This document shows, piece after piece, positions 38,904 to 48,455 of a DNA stretch of 52,500 nucleotides. Under the pieces are notes generated by a model. It was not told where the DNA came from, did no database searches, and saw only the letters and a list, made by a program, of their open reading frames with translations. The position numbers and the translations under genes are program-made. The stretch lies in contig NVXI01000002.1 of assembly GCA_002747015.1 (NCBI GenBank), positions 28,007 to 80,506 of the forward strand, written 5' to 3'. The first letter of the stretch is position 1. Each line of letters opens with the position of its first letter. Origin of the DNA: Zetaproteobacteria bacterium (lineage in GTDB: Bacteria > Pseudomonadota > Alphaproteobacteria > Micavibrionales > Micavibrionaceae).

Positions 38904-39476
38904 ATGATTACCTTAATTGATAACTATGATAGCTTTACATATAATTTGGTTCAATATCTTGGAGATTTGAAATCAGAGGTACGTGTCTACCGCAATGATG
39001 AGGTTACAGCACAACAAATAATTGATAAAAGCCCTGCCGGAATTCTTATTTCACCAGGGCCGAGTGACCCTGATCGGGCTGGTATATGCTTGGATGTTAT
39101 ATTGCTTGCCGCGGAACATAATGTTCCTTTATTTGGTGTTTGCTTAGGCCATCAAGCCATTGCCCAAGCCTTTGGTGGTAAAGTGATACGTGCGCCCGAA
39201 CCGTTTCATGGGAAGACGTCCACCATAACGCATACCGGAAAGAAAATGTTTGAAGGGATACCATCCCCCTACACTGTTACACGGTATCATTCTTTGACCG
39301 CTGAGCGAGAAAGTTTCCCTGATTGTTTAGAGGTTATGGCAGAAACACAAGACGGCATTATCATGGCACTCTCACATAAAGACAAACAAATTCACGGCGT
39401 TCAGTTTCATCCCGAAAGCATTGCAACTGAACACGGCCATGCATTATTGGAAAATTTTGTTAGGTTGACACGATGA
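38904..39476 (+). CDS. trpG: Anthranilate synthase component II (glutamine amidotransferase)
   Basis: TrpG supplies ammonia to TrpE from glutamine. The 190-residue class-I amidotransferase has LIDNYDSFTYN at its start, nucleophile Cys in FGVCLGHQAIA and the His-Glu pair in GVQFHPESIATEHG. ATG 38904 fits the family start exactly. An in-frame ATG at 38865 has a better Shine-Dalgarno (AAGG, nine bases away) and would add 13 residues, so the true start is open. The stop overlaps the trpD start by four bases (ATGA). Confidence 0.95.
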   Translation: MITLIDNYDSFTYNLVQYLGDLKSEVRVYRNDEVTAQQIIDKSPAGILISPGPSDPDRAGICLDVILLAAEHNVPLFGVCLGHQAIAQAFGGKVIRAPEPFHGKTSTITHTGKKMFEGIPSPYTVTRYHSLTAERESFPDCLEVMAETQDGIIMALSHKDKQIHGVQFHPESIATEHGHALLENFVRLTR

Positions 39477-40489
39477 GTGATCCGTTATCAGAAGCTATTC
39501 ATGAGGATATTTCTCTTAGTGAAGATGAAATGCGCGGCGTTATGTCAGAAATTATGGAAGGTCAATGGAGCGATCAGAAAATAACTGATTTTCTTGTTTC
39601 CCTATCCAAACGCGGAGAGACAGTTGAAGAGATCACTGGCGCGGCCAGTGTGATGCGCGAAAAAGCATTACCAATTAAAGCACCTGAGAACGCTGTAGAC
39701 TGTTGCGGCACTGGTGGTGATAAATCAGGCACATATAATATTTCAACGGCTGTAGCCATTGTCTCTGCGGCGTGCGGTGTTCCTATCGCCAAGCATGGCA
39801 ATCGTAGTGCCAGTTCAAAGTCAGGTGCAGCAGATGTACTGGAAGCACTCGGCATTAACCTTGACGTGCCTCAGCGTCAACTTGAAGAGGCATTGAAACT
39901 CTACAACTTCGCTTTTCTAATGGCTCCACGCCATCACGGCGCAATGAAATATGTTGCACCCGCCCGTAAAGCCCTTGGCACACGAACCATATTCAACATC
40001 TTGGGACCTCTCGCAAACCCTGCAAAAACGAACTACCAATTGCTTGGTGTTTTTGAGCGTGATCTGGTTTTACCAATGGCGCAAGTACTGCAAAAATTGG
40101 GAACGAAATGCGCGTGGGTTGTACATGGATCTGATGGCTTAGATGAAATCACAACAACTGGTGAGACATACGTTGCCAAGCTAGAACATGGAAACATAAC
40201 AGAAACCGTTCTCACACCAAAGGATTTTGGTATATCGATAAGCAATCCCAAAGATATACTCGGCGGCACACCAACCGTTAATGCAGCGGCACTCCTTGAT
40301 ATCCTAAGTGGTACAAAAAACGCGTACAGGGATATCGTCGTCATAAACACTGCGGCTGTACTTGTTATCTCAGGACAAGAGAATGACCTTAAAAACGCAG
40401 CAGTAAAAGCACAACAGGCCATAGATAATGGTCATGCTTTGGCATTACTCAATAAATACAAAGAATTTACAAAAGAACATGGAACTTAA
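39473..40489 (+). CDS. trpD: Anthranilate phosphoribosyltransferase
   Basis: TrpD transfers phosphoribose to anthranilate. The 338-residue protein has the PRPP-binding loop CGTGGDKSGTYNIST, KHGNRSASSKSGAADVLEALG, the ARKALGTRTIFNILGPLANP region and HGSDGLDEI. It is translationally coupled to trpG through a 4-base overlap and is followed by trpC after five bases. Confidence 0.97.
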   Translation: MSDPLSEAIHEDISLSEDEMRGVMSEIMEGQWSDQKITDFLVSLSKRGETVEEITGAASVMREKALPIKAPENAVDCCGTGGDKSGTYNISTAVAIVSAACGVPIAKHGNRSASSKSGAADVLEALGINLDVPQRQLEEALKLYNFAFLMAPRHHGAMKYVAPARKALGTRTIFNILGPLANPAKTNYQLLGVFERDLVLPMAQVLQKLGTKCAWVVHGSDGLDEITTTGETYVAKLEHGNITETVLTPKDFGISISNPKDILGGTPTVNAAALLDILSGTKNAYRDIVVINTAAVLVISGQENDLKNAAVKAQQAIDNGHALALLNKYKEFTKEHGT

Positions 40490-40494
40490 TCCCA

Positions 40495-41274
40495 ATGAAT
40501 ACCCTGCAACAAATATGTGCTAAAAAAACAGAGCATATTGCCTATAAGAAATCATTGCGTTCACTGGCAGACCTACAGTACCTAACAGCAGAGCAACCTC
40601 TACCATGTGGTTTTTTAGGTAAAATGAAGCGAAGTAAAGATATTGCTCTCATCGCCGAAGTTAAGAAAGCATCCCCAAGTAAAGGCATTATCCGTGAGGA
40701 CTTTGATCCCGTTTCTATTGCAAGAATATATAAAGAGTCAGGCGCAAGCTGCCTATCTGTACTGACAGATGAACCATACTTTCAAGGACATGATGATTTT
40801 CTAGTGAGCATCAAAAAATCCGTTGATATACCTGTATTGCGCAAAGATTTCATTATTGACCCTTACCAAGTATTTGAATCGCGTGCCCTTGGCGCAGATT
40901 GTATTTTACTAATCATTGCCGCACTAGATGATGTCATGGCACGAGAGCTGTATGAAACAGCCGTTGGACTTGGTATGGATATCCTTGTTGAGGTCCATGA
41001 TCTAGAAGAGTTAGAACGCTCATTCAAACTAAATCCGATGATGATTGGGGTTAATAACCGTAACCTTAAAACTTTAGAAGTAGACGTATCGACTTCGCTA
41101 CAGCTTTCTTTAAATATTCCAGATACAACCTACAAAATATCCGAAAGCGGCATCGGCACGAATGATATGATAACTAAGCTAAAATCTGTTGGATATCAGG
41201 GGTTTCTAGTTGGAGAAAGCCTGATGCGTGAAGATGATATACAGGGCGCGGTGCATAAATTACTTGGTAAATAA
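40495..41274 (+). CDS. trpC: Indole-3-glycerol phosphate synthase
   Basis: TrpC closes the indole ring of carboxyphenylamino-deoxyribulose phosphate. The 259-residue barrel shows IAEVKKASPSKGII (catalytic Lys), SVLTDEPYFQGHD, VLRKDFIIDPYQVFE, VNNRNLKTLEVD and SESGIGTNDMI. trpF and trpBA are not in the window. In the backbone I recall, moaC and moeA follow; here lexA does, after 82 bases. Confidence 0.97.
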   Translation: MNTLQQICAKKTEHIAYKKSLRSLADLQYLTAEQPLPCGFLGKMKRSKDIALIAEVKKASPSKGIIREDFDPVSIARIYKESGASCLSVLTDEPYFQGHDDFLVSIKKSVDIPVLRKDFIIDPYQVFESRALGADCILLIIAALDDVMARELYETAVGLGMDILVEVHDLEELERSFKLNPMMIGVNNRNLKTLEVDVSTSLQLSLNIPDTTYKISESGIGTNDMITKLKSVGYQGFLVGESLMREDDIQGAVHKLLGK

Positions 41275-41286
41275 AACAAAAGCCCC

Positions 41287-41315
41287 TTGACACAAAGGGT
41301 GAACCAAACTAGAAC
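41287..41315 (+). promoter_or_regulatory. lexA promoter
   Basis: A perfect -35 TTGACA (41287-41292) is followed after 17 bases by TAGAAC (41310-41315), a partial -10. The LexA box overlaps the spacer end and the -10, so LexA binding would shut this promoter. A short dyad CCCTT/AAGGG (41284-41299) just at the -35 could be a weak trpC end structure. Confidence 0.5.
41301..41315. promoter_or_regulatory. LexA (SOS) box
   Basis: GAAC-N7-GAAC at 41301-41304 and 41312-41315 is the reverse complement of the alphaproteobacterial direct-repeat SOS box GTTC-N7-GTTC. It lies 41 bases before the lexA ATG and overlaps the -10, as expected for autoregulation. Confidence 0.8.
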
Positions 41316-41356
41316 AAACAGTGTATATTGATGCCTAGAATAGGGATTTGTTCCAA

Positions 41357-42043
41357 ATGCTAACAAAAAAACAAAAAGATTTATTACTATATATTCATGA
41401 GAAAATGTCGAAAGATGACATTCCACCCTCATTCGAAGAAATGAAAAATGCACTGGGCCTGAAATCAAAATCAGGCATCCATCGCCTGATTTCTGCACTG
41501 GTTGAACGTGGCTATATCGAGAGATTACCACATCGCGCACGCGCATTGCAGATCAAGCGTCTGCCTGATGGCTTCATGAACAAAAAAAACAGCAATGTAA
41601 TTACACACACAATTGCAGCTGGCTCTACTAACAATCCCTCCTCTTCTGAACACGCTACTCTTGACGAAGTTCCTATCTATGGCCGTATTGCGGCAGGAAC
41701 ACCAATTGAGGCCATTCGAGATGAAGGTGAAATCCTACAACTTCCGCAAGGTCTAATCGGGCGCGGCGATCATTATGCACTGAAGATTGACGGTGATTCT
41801 ATGATTAATGCTGGTATACACGACCAAGATACCGTTATCATCCAACGCTGTGATACAGCAGAAAATGGAACTATTGTTGTTGCACTGATTGATGATTTAG
41901 AGGTGACACTTAAACGTTTACGTCGTGCGGGCAACAAAATTGTTCTAGAGCCTGAAAATGATGCGTATGAGCCTCGCATTTTAGAACCGGAGCGCGTAAA
42001 AATACAAGGACGTCTGGTTAGCTTAATGCGCACATATCATTAA
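41357..42043 (+). CDS. lexA: SOS repressor LexA
   Basis: LexA represses DNA-damage genes and cleaves itself when stimulated by RecA filaments. The 228-residue protein has an N-terminal winged helix-turn-helix (PPSFEEMKNALGLKSKSGIH), a linker, and an S24 peptidase domain with cleavage site Ala113-Gly114 (GRIAAGTP), catalytic Ser148 (DGDSM) and Lys186 (VTLKRL). ATG 41357 has TAGGGA ten bases upstream; an in-frame TTG three codons earlier lacks this. A LexA box lies upstream. Confidence 0.97.
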   Translation: MLTKKQKDLLLYIHEKMSKDDIPPSFEEMKNALGLKSKSGIHRLISALVERGYIERLPHRARALQIKRLPDGFMNKKNSNVITHTIAAGSTNNPSSSEHATLDEVPIYGRIAAGTPIEAIRDEGEILQLPQGLIGRGDHYALKIDGDSMINAGIHDQDTVIIQRCDTAENGTIVVALIDDLEVTLKRLRRAGNKIVLEPENDAYEPRILEPERVKIQGRLVSLMRTYH

Positions 42044-42093
42044 AAAACTAAACCAGCCTATACCTAGTCTATATATTGCCATTATATACAATA

Positions 42094-44310
42094 TCACTTG
42101 TTCTCGTGTTTCTTTTCAAAATGCCTATTTTTTGGCTTAGGTGGGTATGCTGACCATGGGCGATTTGACGTTGTTTCAGCAACATTTCTAACCGTAACCT
42201 TTTCACTTGTAACCCAAACAGCATAAGCTCCATTTTGCCAACTATCGAATTTATCAATAATAACTTGTGCTTTACAGTGATTTTTTCGTTTATAATTCCG
42301 TGCCATCGGTTGAATGGATATAATTATATTTGCCCAACCACATTCTTGATCTTGGATATAAGCTCGGCGAATAAACGACACATTATGCCCTGCAATAACA
42401 AAGCGGCAACCACCATCTCCGCAACTGTGAAAATCTCTCAACTCTTTTTGTGAACCTTTATAAAGCAGACGCTGCGCGGATTTTTCTTCTAATCCATAAA
42501 ATCTTTCCCAATTTTTTAGAACAAACTTCTCACGTCGACGTGTAGAAACATAAAGCGCACTATCCCTATCCTTAAAACCAAATAACTTATGTGATGATGA
42601 CACAAGAATGTCCGGATAGACTTGATTATGTAGCATAACCATAGACAAAACGATCAATGGTACAGCGCACAACTTACCTATCCCTTTCCATAGGATCATA
42701 AACAAAGTAGATAACACTAAAATTACAAACGGAAGGAACCCCCACGCAGACGTATATATTACTGCATCTGGCAATGACGCGGCCCAGTATGAAATATCCA
42801 GTATATATTTTGTACCAATACCAACAAGCTGAAGCGGCCAATAATCCAAACCAAAGGGCATTGAAATAAGGCTTAACAATGCAAAGGGCATGATAATAAA
42901 AGCCAGCAATGGAACGGCAACAAAATTCGAGAGAGAGCCAAGATAAGAGACCTGCCCAAAGTGATAGAGCGCAAAAGGTGCTGTGGCAATGCTGGCAATC
43001 AACGTTGTCATACAAACACTAATAAAATAAAGAAGAAATTTCCTGTACCACCCTCTTTTTTTATACCACTCCATCCAGAATTTTCGCGTTACCTCATAAA
43101 AATAGATCAGGCATGTCACTGCGGCAAATGACATATGAAAACTGGCCGACATCAGGCTCTCAGGGGCAATAATTAGAATGACCAAAGCAGATAAAGCAAC
43201 TAGGCGCAAAGAGATAGGCGAACGATCTATAATGATTGCCAAAAAAACAATTGCGGTCATCATGACTGCGCGCTGCGTTGGGATTGTTGATCCCGCAATC
43301 AACATATAAAATATTGCTCCACACAAAGCAAAAACCGCAGCAACCTTTTTAACAGAAACACGTAAAGCGAGATTTGGAATCATAACCATAGCCAGACGAA
43401 TAAAGAAGAACAGTGCACTGGCCACCAACCCGACATGAAGACCAGATATAGCCAACATATGCGCCAACCCCGCGTCACGTATTGCCTGCGCATCATCATC
43501 TGATAATGCCTTTTTCTGACCCACGATCAAAGCCAAAGCAATGCTTGCTTGTCTTGGAGTTAAAAACTCAATAATTCTTGCTGCGATATAATGGCGTATA
43601 GGCTCAATATCCCATGCATTAGATCTGGCCTGTTCAGTAATTTCAGGGGCACTATAAATAAACCCAACGGCGCCAATACCTTGAAAATACAAATAACGCC
43701 TAAAGTTAAACCCATCAGGGAATAACGGTGGCGATGGCGGGTTTAAAAGTGCCAACGCCTTAATGCTTTGCCCAATTTCTACATTGTCATCAGCACGTAA
43801 TCTAAGCCTTATTTTTCTTGGTGTCTTCTCTGGAGATAGTTTTTCAATGGTGAGACTTGATAATGTTATACGACTACCATCACCTTCCTCCATTTTTTCA
43901 ATTGCAATAATATGGCCGCTTACCGTCACAGGGCCAATCTTTTTTGATAAAACAGGCGTGTAAATATTATTCGTACGCATAGTTGCCGCTGTAAATCCGG
44001 CAAACACAAGAAAAATAATAAAGGAGAGCATGACACAAGTCTGCCCCCAAATATTAACCTTTTTGATCGGACGAATAAGCAAATGAATTGCAGACCAGAA
44101 ACACAACATAAATACTGACAGGATTATGGGCGGTTCAAAGGATAAGGAAAAATAAACGCCTACACCACAGGCAAAACATACAGGCACCCACAAGAACAGG
44201 TTATCTTTTTGCAAAAAAAACTTATATTCCATCCACTCCAGAACAGCAGGATAGAAGAGGAAAAATGGCTTTTCCGACCCTGTCTTATCTATGCGTGAGC
44301 TATTTTGCAT
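42094..44310 (-). CDS. comEC: ComEC/Rec2-family DNA-uptake channel protein
   Basis: The 738-residue polytopic membrane protein has an N-terminal region with paired helices and an OB-like DUF4131 segment, then the Competence domain (IVGQKKALSDDDAQAIRDAG, MLAISGLHVGL, TIPTQRAVMMTAIVFLA). A roughly 200-residue soluble C-terminal part follows. The metallo-beta-lactamase motif HxHxDH is not visible there, so the nuclease-like domain is degenerate or replaced, which I recall from other alphaproteobacteria. ComEC carries single-stranded DNA across the inner membrane. ATG 44310 has GGA seven bases upstream; a TTG at 44322 is less likely. It is divergent from gltX with only 50 bases between. Confidence 0.9.
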   Translation of the reverse strand: MQNSSRIDKTGSEKPFFLFYPAVLEWMEYKFFLQKDNLFLWVPVCFACGVGVYFSLSFEPPIILSVFMLCFWSAIHLLIRPIKKVNIWGQTCVMLSFIIFLVFAGFTAATMRTNNIYTPVLSKKIGPVTVSGHIIAIEKMEEGDGSRITLSSLTIEKLSPEKTPRKIRLRLRADDNVEIGQSIKALALLNPPSPPLFPDGFNFRRYLYFQGIGAVGFIYSAPEITEQARSNAWDIEPIRHYIAARIIEFLTPRQASIALALIVGQKKALSDDDAQAIRDAGLAHMLAISGLHVGLVASALFFFIRLAMVMIPNLALRVSVKKVAAVFALCGAIFYMLIAGSTIPTQRAVMMTAIVFLAIIIDRSPISLRLVALSALVILIIAPESLMSASFHMSFAAVTCLIYFYEVTRKFWMEWYKKRGWYRKFLLYFISVCMTTLIASIATAPFALYHFGQVSYLGSLSNFVAVPLLAFIIMPFALLSLISMPFGLDYWPLQLVGIGTKYILDISYWAASLPDAVIYTSAWGFLPFVILVLSTLFMILWKGIGKLCAVPLIVLSMVMLHNQVYPDILVSSSHKLFGFKDRDSALYVSTRRREKFVLKNWERFYGLEEKSAQRLLYKGSQKELRDFHSCGDGGCRFVIAGHNVSFIRRAYIQDQECGWANIIISIQPMARNYKRKNHCKAQVIIDKFDSWQNGAYAVWVTSEKVTVRNVAETTSNRPWSAYPPKPKNRHFEKKHENK

Positions 44311-44360
44311 GCTAGTGTCCAAAAAAAATTGTAATCCCTATCATGTAAGGCATAAAAATA

Positions 44361-45764
44361 ATGACTGTTGTAACACGTTTCCCTCCCTCCCCTACAGGCT
44401 TTATGCATGTTGGAAATGCACGTACAGCTATCTTCAACTGGCTATATGCACGTAATAAAGGTGGAAAATTTGTAGTCCGTATTGAAGATACAGATAGAAA
44501 GCGTCACTCTGAGGAAGCAGTAGAAGCCATTATGGATGGATTGGCGTGGCTTGGCCTGGATATCGATGGTGAAGTTACATCACAATTCGCACGCCGTGAT
44601 CGCCACGCAGACATCGCAAAAGAGATGGTAGAAAATGGACATGCTTATTATTGTTATTGTACACCGGATGAACTGACTGATATGCGAGAAAAAGCCCGCG
44701 CGGAAGGGAAAAAGACCTTCTACGACCGCCGGTGGAGGGATGCTGCCCCCTCTTCTGCACCTGCGGACATTAAGCCCGTTATTCGTATTAAAGCACCACT
44801 AAGCGGGCAATCAACAATACATGATAAAATTCAGGGTGATGTTCGTGTTGCAAATGACCAGCTCGATGATTTTATTATTCTGCGCAGTGATGGTACACCG
44901 ACCTACATGCTATCCGTTGTTGTGGATGATCATGACATGGATATCACACATATCATACGTGGTGACGACCATTTGAATAACACATTCCGTCAGAAAATTA
45001 TTTTCGACGCCATGGGGTGGGACCTTCCGGTTTTTGCCCATGCGCCACTTATACATGGCGCAGATGGAGGGAAGTTCTCGAAACGTCATGGCGCACAAAG
45101 CATACAGGAATTCAGAGAAATGGGATACCTTCCTGAAGCCCTCCTAAATTATCTTCTACGTCTTGGTTGGTCACATGGAGATGATGAAATTATCCCGCGT
45201 GATAAGGCCATTGAATGGTTTAACCTAGAAAATATTGGGAAAGCCCCATCAAAATTTGATTTTGCAAAACTGGATAGCCTAAATGCTCATTATATTAACA
45301 TTGCAAGTGCGCAAGATTTAATCGCACAATCTTTGCCATTCTATCAAGAACGTCATGATATCACCCCAGACGATCTGGGAATAAAGCGTATTTCACAAGG
45401 TATTGACGAGTTAAAGTCGCGTGCGAAGACATTGTTGCAATTCGTTGACGAATCAGTATTTTATGCCAAATCAGTTCCACTATCATTCGACGACAAAGCC
45501 CTCAAAAACCTAAGCGATGCGGATGACATTTTGCGCGCTTTAAAATCTGCCTTTGAATCGTGTGATATGCTTAACGCCGATAAAGTACAAGAGATTTGTA
45601 AGGCCATAGCCGACGAACATATGAACGGAAAGCTTGGAAAAGTTGCTATGCCGCTGCGTGCCGCCCTAACTGGAACGACCGTCTCACCATCCATATTCCA
45701 TGCCGCAGAAATTTTAGGGGCTGAAGAGGTATGCCTACGTATTCAGGCGGCTATCGATCGATAA
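44361..45764 (+). CDS. gltX: Glutamate--tRNA ligase
   Basis: The 467-residue class-I synthetase has the HIGH-type motif FPPSPTGFMHVGNA (7-20), IEDTDRKR, and the KMSKS-type motif KFSKR (238-242), followed by the helical anticodon-binding C-terminus. It charges tRNA-Glu, and possibly tRNA-Gln if the cell uses the GatCAB route; the sequence alone does not decide. TAAGG ten bases before the ATG is the ribosome-binding site. It lies next to gltA, as in many alphaproteobacteria. Confidence 0.96.
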   Translation: MTVVTRFPPSPTGFMHVGNARTAIFNWLYARNKGGKFVVRIEDTDRKRHSEEAVEAIMDGLAWLGLDIDGEVTSQFARRDRHADIAKEMVENGHAYYCYCTPDELTDMREKARAEGKKTFYDRRWRDAAPSSAPADIKPVIRIKAPLSGQSTIHDKIQGDVRVANDQLDDFIILRSDGTPTYMLSVVVDDHDMDITHIIRGDDHLNNTFRQKIIFDAMGWDLPVFAHAPLIHGADGGKFSKRHGAQSIQEFREMGYLPEALLNYLLRLGWSHGDDEIIPRDKAIEWFNLENIGKAPSKFDFAKLDSLNAHYINIASAQDLIAQSLPFYQERHDITPDDLGIKRISQGIDELKSRAKTLLQFVDESVFYAKSVPLSFDDKALKNLSDADDILRALKSAFESCDMLNADKVQEICKAIADEHMNGKLGKVAMPLRAALTGTTVSPSIFHAAEILGAEEVCLRIQAAIDR

Positions 45765-45774
45765 AAAACACTTA

Positions 45775-45885
45775 ATGTGGACTAAATCATTGATAAAAAC
45801 TGTTTTTTACATTACAGTTTCCTTGGCTCTTTGCAGTTCACTCCTTTTGCTGGCTTCTTTGGCACGACATTCGTTCGAAATATAA
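45775..45885 (+). CDS. Possible 36-residue single-span membrane peptide
   Basis: This short frame between gltX and gltA starts WTKSLIKTVF and continues through a hydrophobic stretch (FYITVSLALCSSLLLLASLA) to a short polar tail. The positive N-terminus and single helix fit a small membrane protein. Against it: no Shine-Dalgarno precedes the ATG, and AT-rich gaps easily give such frames. It is a candidate only. Confidence 0.25.
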   Translation: MWTKSLIKTVFYITVSLALCSSLLLLASLARHSFEI

Positions 45886-45892
45886 ATTAAAC

Positions 45893-45898
45893 TATACT
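45893..45898 (+). promoter_or_regulatory. Possible -10 element of gltA
   Basis: TATACT, five of six consensus positions, lies 45 bases before the gltA ATG. The hexamer 17 bases upstream is TTCGTT, a poor -35, so activator dependence or a chance match are both possible. Confidence 0.25.
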
Positions 45899-45942
45899 GC
45901 GTATTTAAAGACTCTATAGCCCTATTAATTAAGGATAGCACA

Positions 45943-47250
45943 ATGACGCAGAACCCTAAAACCGATCGAACCTTTACCTTAACGAATGATCAAACGGGTG
46001 ATTCGATTAAACTGCCTGTGTTAGAAGGCTCTGCAGGAGCACCAGTTCTAGATATTCGCAACCTATACGCCAAGACCGGGCATTTTACATTTGACCCAAG
46101 TTTTACCTCCACAGGTAGCTGTAAATCCAGACTAACTTTTATTGATGGCGAAAAGGGCATTTTGCAACATCGCGGTTATGATATTGCCGATTTAGCAGAA
46201 AAAAGTGATTTCTTAGAAGTTGCACATTTATTATTAAATGGCGACCTCCCAAATAAACAACAAAAAGAAGAATTTGAGCATGCAATCACCTATCACACGA
46301 TGGTTGATGAGCAAGTTAATTTCTTCTACCGCGGATTTAGACGTGATGCCCATCCAATGGCCATTATGTGTGGCGTGGTTGGCGCCCTATCGGCGTTTTA
46401 TCATGATTCACTAGATATCCACGACCCCGCACAACGCGAAATTTCTGCGCACCGTCTTATTGCCAAAGTTGCGACCTTGGGTGCAATGACACATAAATAT
46501 TCAATTGGGCAACCATTTATGTACCCTAGGAATGATTTATCATTTGCAGAAAATTTTTTATATATGTGTTTTGCTGTTCCGGCAGAGCCCTATAAAGTAA
46601 ACCCTGTCCTCGCCAATGCCATGGATAAAATATTTATTCTCCACGCAGACCATGAACAAAATGCATCAACATCAACCGTACGACTGGCCGGATCGTCACA
46701 AGCCAACCCATTTGCATGTGTATCAGCAGGCATTGCATGCCTTTGGGGCCCTAGTCATGGGGGTGCAAATCAAGCGGTATTAGAAATGCTTGATCAAATC
46801 GGCACTGTTGAGAATATCCCTGAATTTATTGCACGCGCTAAAGATAAAAATGATCCATTCCGTTTAATGGGCTTTGGACATCGCGTTTATAAAAACTTTG
46901 ATCCTCGTGCCAATGTTCTAAAGGCCGCATGTGACGAAGTCTTGGATGAGTTAGGCGTTCATGATCCAAGACTTAAACTTGCTATGGAACTGGAAAGAAT
47001 TGCTTTGGAAGACTCCTACTTCATCGATAGAAAACTCTTCCCGAATGTCGATTTTTATTCTGGTATTATCCTAAAAGCCATGGGTTTTCCAACCAGCATG
47101 TTTACAGTTCTATTTGCTGTGGCACGCACCGTTGGATGGATTGCACAATGGAAAGAAATGGTTGAAGAACCAACTTTACGCATAGGCCGTCCAAGACAAC
47201 TCTACACTGGGCCAGTCGCAAGGCCTTACGTTAATCTTGAAGATAGATAA
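45943..47250 (+). CDS. gltA: Citrate synthase
   Basis: GltA condenses acetyl-CoA and oxaloacetate, receiving the product of the pyruvate dehydrogenase encoded in this window. The 435-residue type II (hexameric, NADH-sensitive class) protein has the N-terminal beta domain, [20 protein letters not shown], the active-site His in [24 protein letters not shown] and the catalytic Asp in [22 protein letters not shown] precedes the ATG. A strong terminator follows directly. Confidence 0.97.
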   Translation: MTQNPKTDRTFTLTNDQTGDSIKLPVLEGSAGAPVLDIRNLYAKTGHFTFDPSFTSTGSCKSRLTFIDGEKGILQHRGYDIADLAEKSDFLEVAHLLLNGDLPNKQQKEEFEHAITYHTMVDEQVNFFYRGFRRDAHPMAIMCGVVGALSAFYHDSLDIHDPAQREISAHRLIAKVATLGAMTHKYSIGQPFMYPRNDLSFAENFLYMCFAVPAEPYKVNPVLANAMDKIFILHADHEQNASTSTVRLAGSSQANPFACVSAGIACLWGPSHGGANQAVLEMLDQIGTVENIPEFIARAKDKNDPFRLMGFGHRVYKNFDPRANVLKAACDEVLDELGVHDPRLKLAMELERIALEDSYFIDRKLFPNVDFYSGIILKAMGFPTSMFTVLFAVARTVGWIAQWKEMVEEPTLRIGRPRQLYTGPVARPYVNLEDR

Positions 47251-47254
47251 ATAC

Positions 47255-47281
47255 AAAGAGGGGTAAATATCCCCTCTTTTT
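47255..47281. terminator. Bidirectional intrinsic terminator between gltA and lpxB
   Basis: A perfect 9-base stem AAAGAGGGG/CCCCTCTTT (47255-47263 with 47271-47279) with a 7-base loop is followed by T residues on the plus strand. It lies five bases after the gltA stop. On the minus strand the mirrored stem is followed by T-rich sequence and could also end the lpx transcript coming from lpxB. Confidence 0.88.
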
Positions 47282-47297
47282 CTATCACTAAATCATA

Positions 47298-48455
47298 TTA
47301 CTTTGCACGAATTGTCGCGGTAATAAATTCTACGGCTCTTTCTGGTGGAGACATAGAATTTCCTTCCCCCAGTATTTCGCCCAAAGCGAGAAAAGATTCT
47401 TTTTGTGCCTTGCTCTTTTCTTCATCTTGCAGCAACTCCAGTGCCTCTTTTGCAATTTTATCAGAAGTACATTTCCCTTGTAAACATTCAGGGACAATAG
47501 CTTTATCGAGAAGGATGTTGGCCAAATGTGCATACTTAACTTTAACAAGAAGGCGCAAAATTAGGGCCGTAATTGGATTGATTTTATAAGTAACGACGTG
47601 TGGCACTCCGGCATATGCAAGTTCCAGACCCATTGTACCTGAAACAGCAATAGCAACATCACATGCTTTTATCGCTTGCCACTTCATTTTCGGGTTTGCA
47701 ACAACATAAATGGGTAGATTAAAATCCTCTAAAAGCTTTTGAACATTATACTCCAACTCTGGCAGAGTAGGCGCAATAATGTGGATTCCTGGTTCAATAT
47801 CATTAACCAACAAAGCAGCCTCTTTAATAACGGTACTTAAGTTTTTAAATTCGGCTTCACGGCTACCAAAGAATAAACCAATGGTTTTTGCGTCTTTTTT
47901 AATATTATTTTCTTCACGGAATTCATCACCACTCAAATCATGAGCATTACTCATAACCAAAGGATGTCCAACATGTGCGGCCTTCATGCCATGTTTTGTG
48001 AAATACTCAACTTCCATAGGAAAGAGACACATCATCCCATCCATAAAACCAGCTATTTTTTGAGCACGCCCAGAACGCCATGCCCAAACACTTGGTGCAA
48101 CATAATGGATAATTTTTCCTTTATAAATCCCTCGTTTTTTTAGAGACTTCGCTAGAATAAAATTAAAATCTGGAAAATCCACAGTGATAACGGCATCAGG
48201 TTTTTGCTTCTCAATCTCCTCAACAATAGACTTATTCAACTTCAATAATCGTGGAATCTTTGGGATCACCTCCCATATGCCTATAACAGAAATCTGATCC
48301 AACGGTAACAACTCATCAAAACCCTCTGCTTTCATTTGAGGTCCCCCGACCCCCAAACATTCCATATCGTTACCATATTGGTCTTTCAATTCTTTAATTA
48401 GTGGTGCCGCTAAGGCATCCCCAGAACTTTCTCCGGCAATAAAAAAGAGTTTCAT
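47298..48455 (-). CDS. lpxB: Lipid-A-disaccharide synthase
   Basis: LpxB joins UDP-diacylglucosamine and lipid X to form the lipid A disaccharide at the inner face of the inner membrane. The 385-residue GT-B protein shows AGESSGDALAAPLI, GVGGPQMKAEGF, PDFNF, the VAPSVWAWR segment, and the C-terminal AVSGTMGLELAYAGVPHVVTY. Its ATG overlaps the lpxI stop by four bases. It is the last gene of the lipid A operon. Confidence 0.97.
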   Translation of the reverse strand: MKLFFIAGESSGDALAAPLIKELKDQYGNDMECLGVGGPQMKAEGFDELLPLDQISVIGIWEVIPKIPRLLKLNKSIVEEIEKQKPDAVITVDFPDFNFILAKSLKKRGIYKGKIIHYVAPSVWAWRSGRAQKIAGFMDGMMCLFPMEVEYFTKHGMKAAHVGHPLVMSNAHDLSGDEFREENNIKKDAKTIGLFFGSREAEFKNLSTVIKEAALLVNDIEPGIHIIAPTLPELEYNVQKLLEDFNLPIYVVANPKMKWQAIKACDVAIAVSGTMGLELAYAGVPHVVTYKINPITALILRLLVKVKYAHLANILLDKAIVPECLQGKCTSDKIAKEALELLQDEEKSKAQKESFLALGEILGEGNSMSPPERAVEFITATIRAK

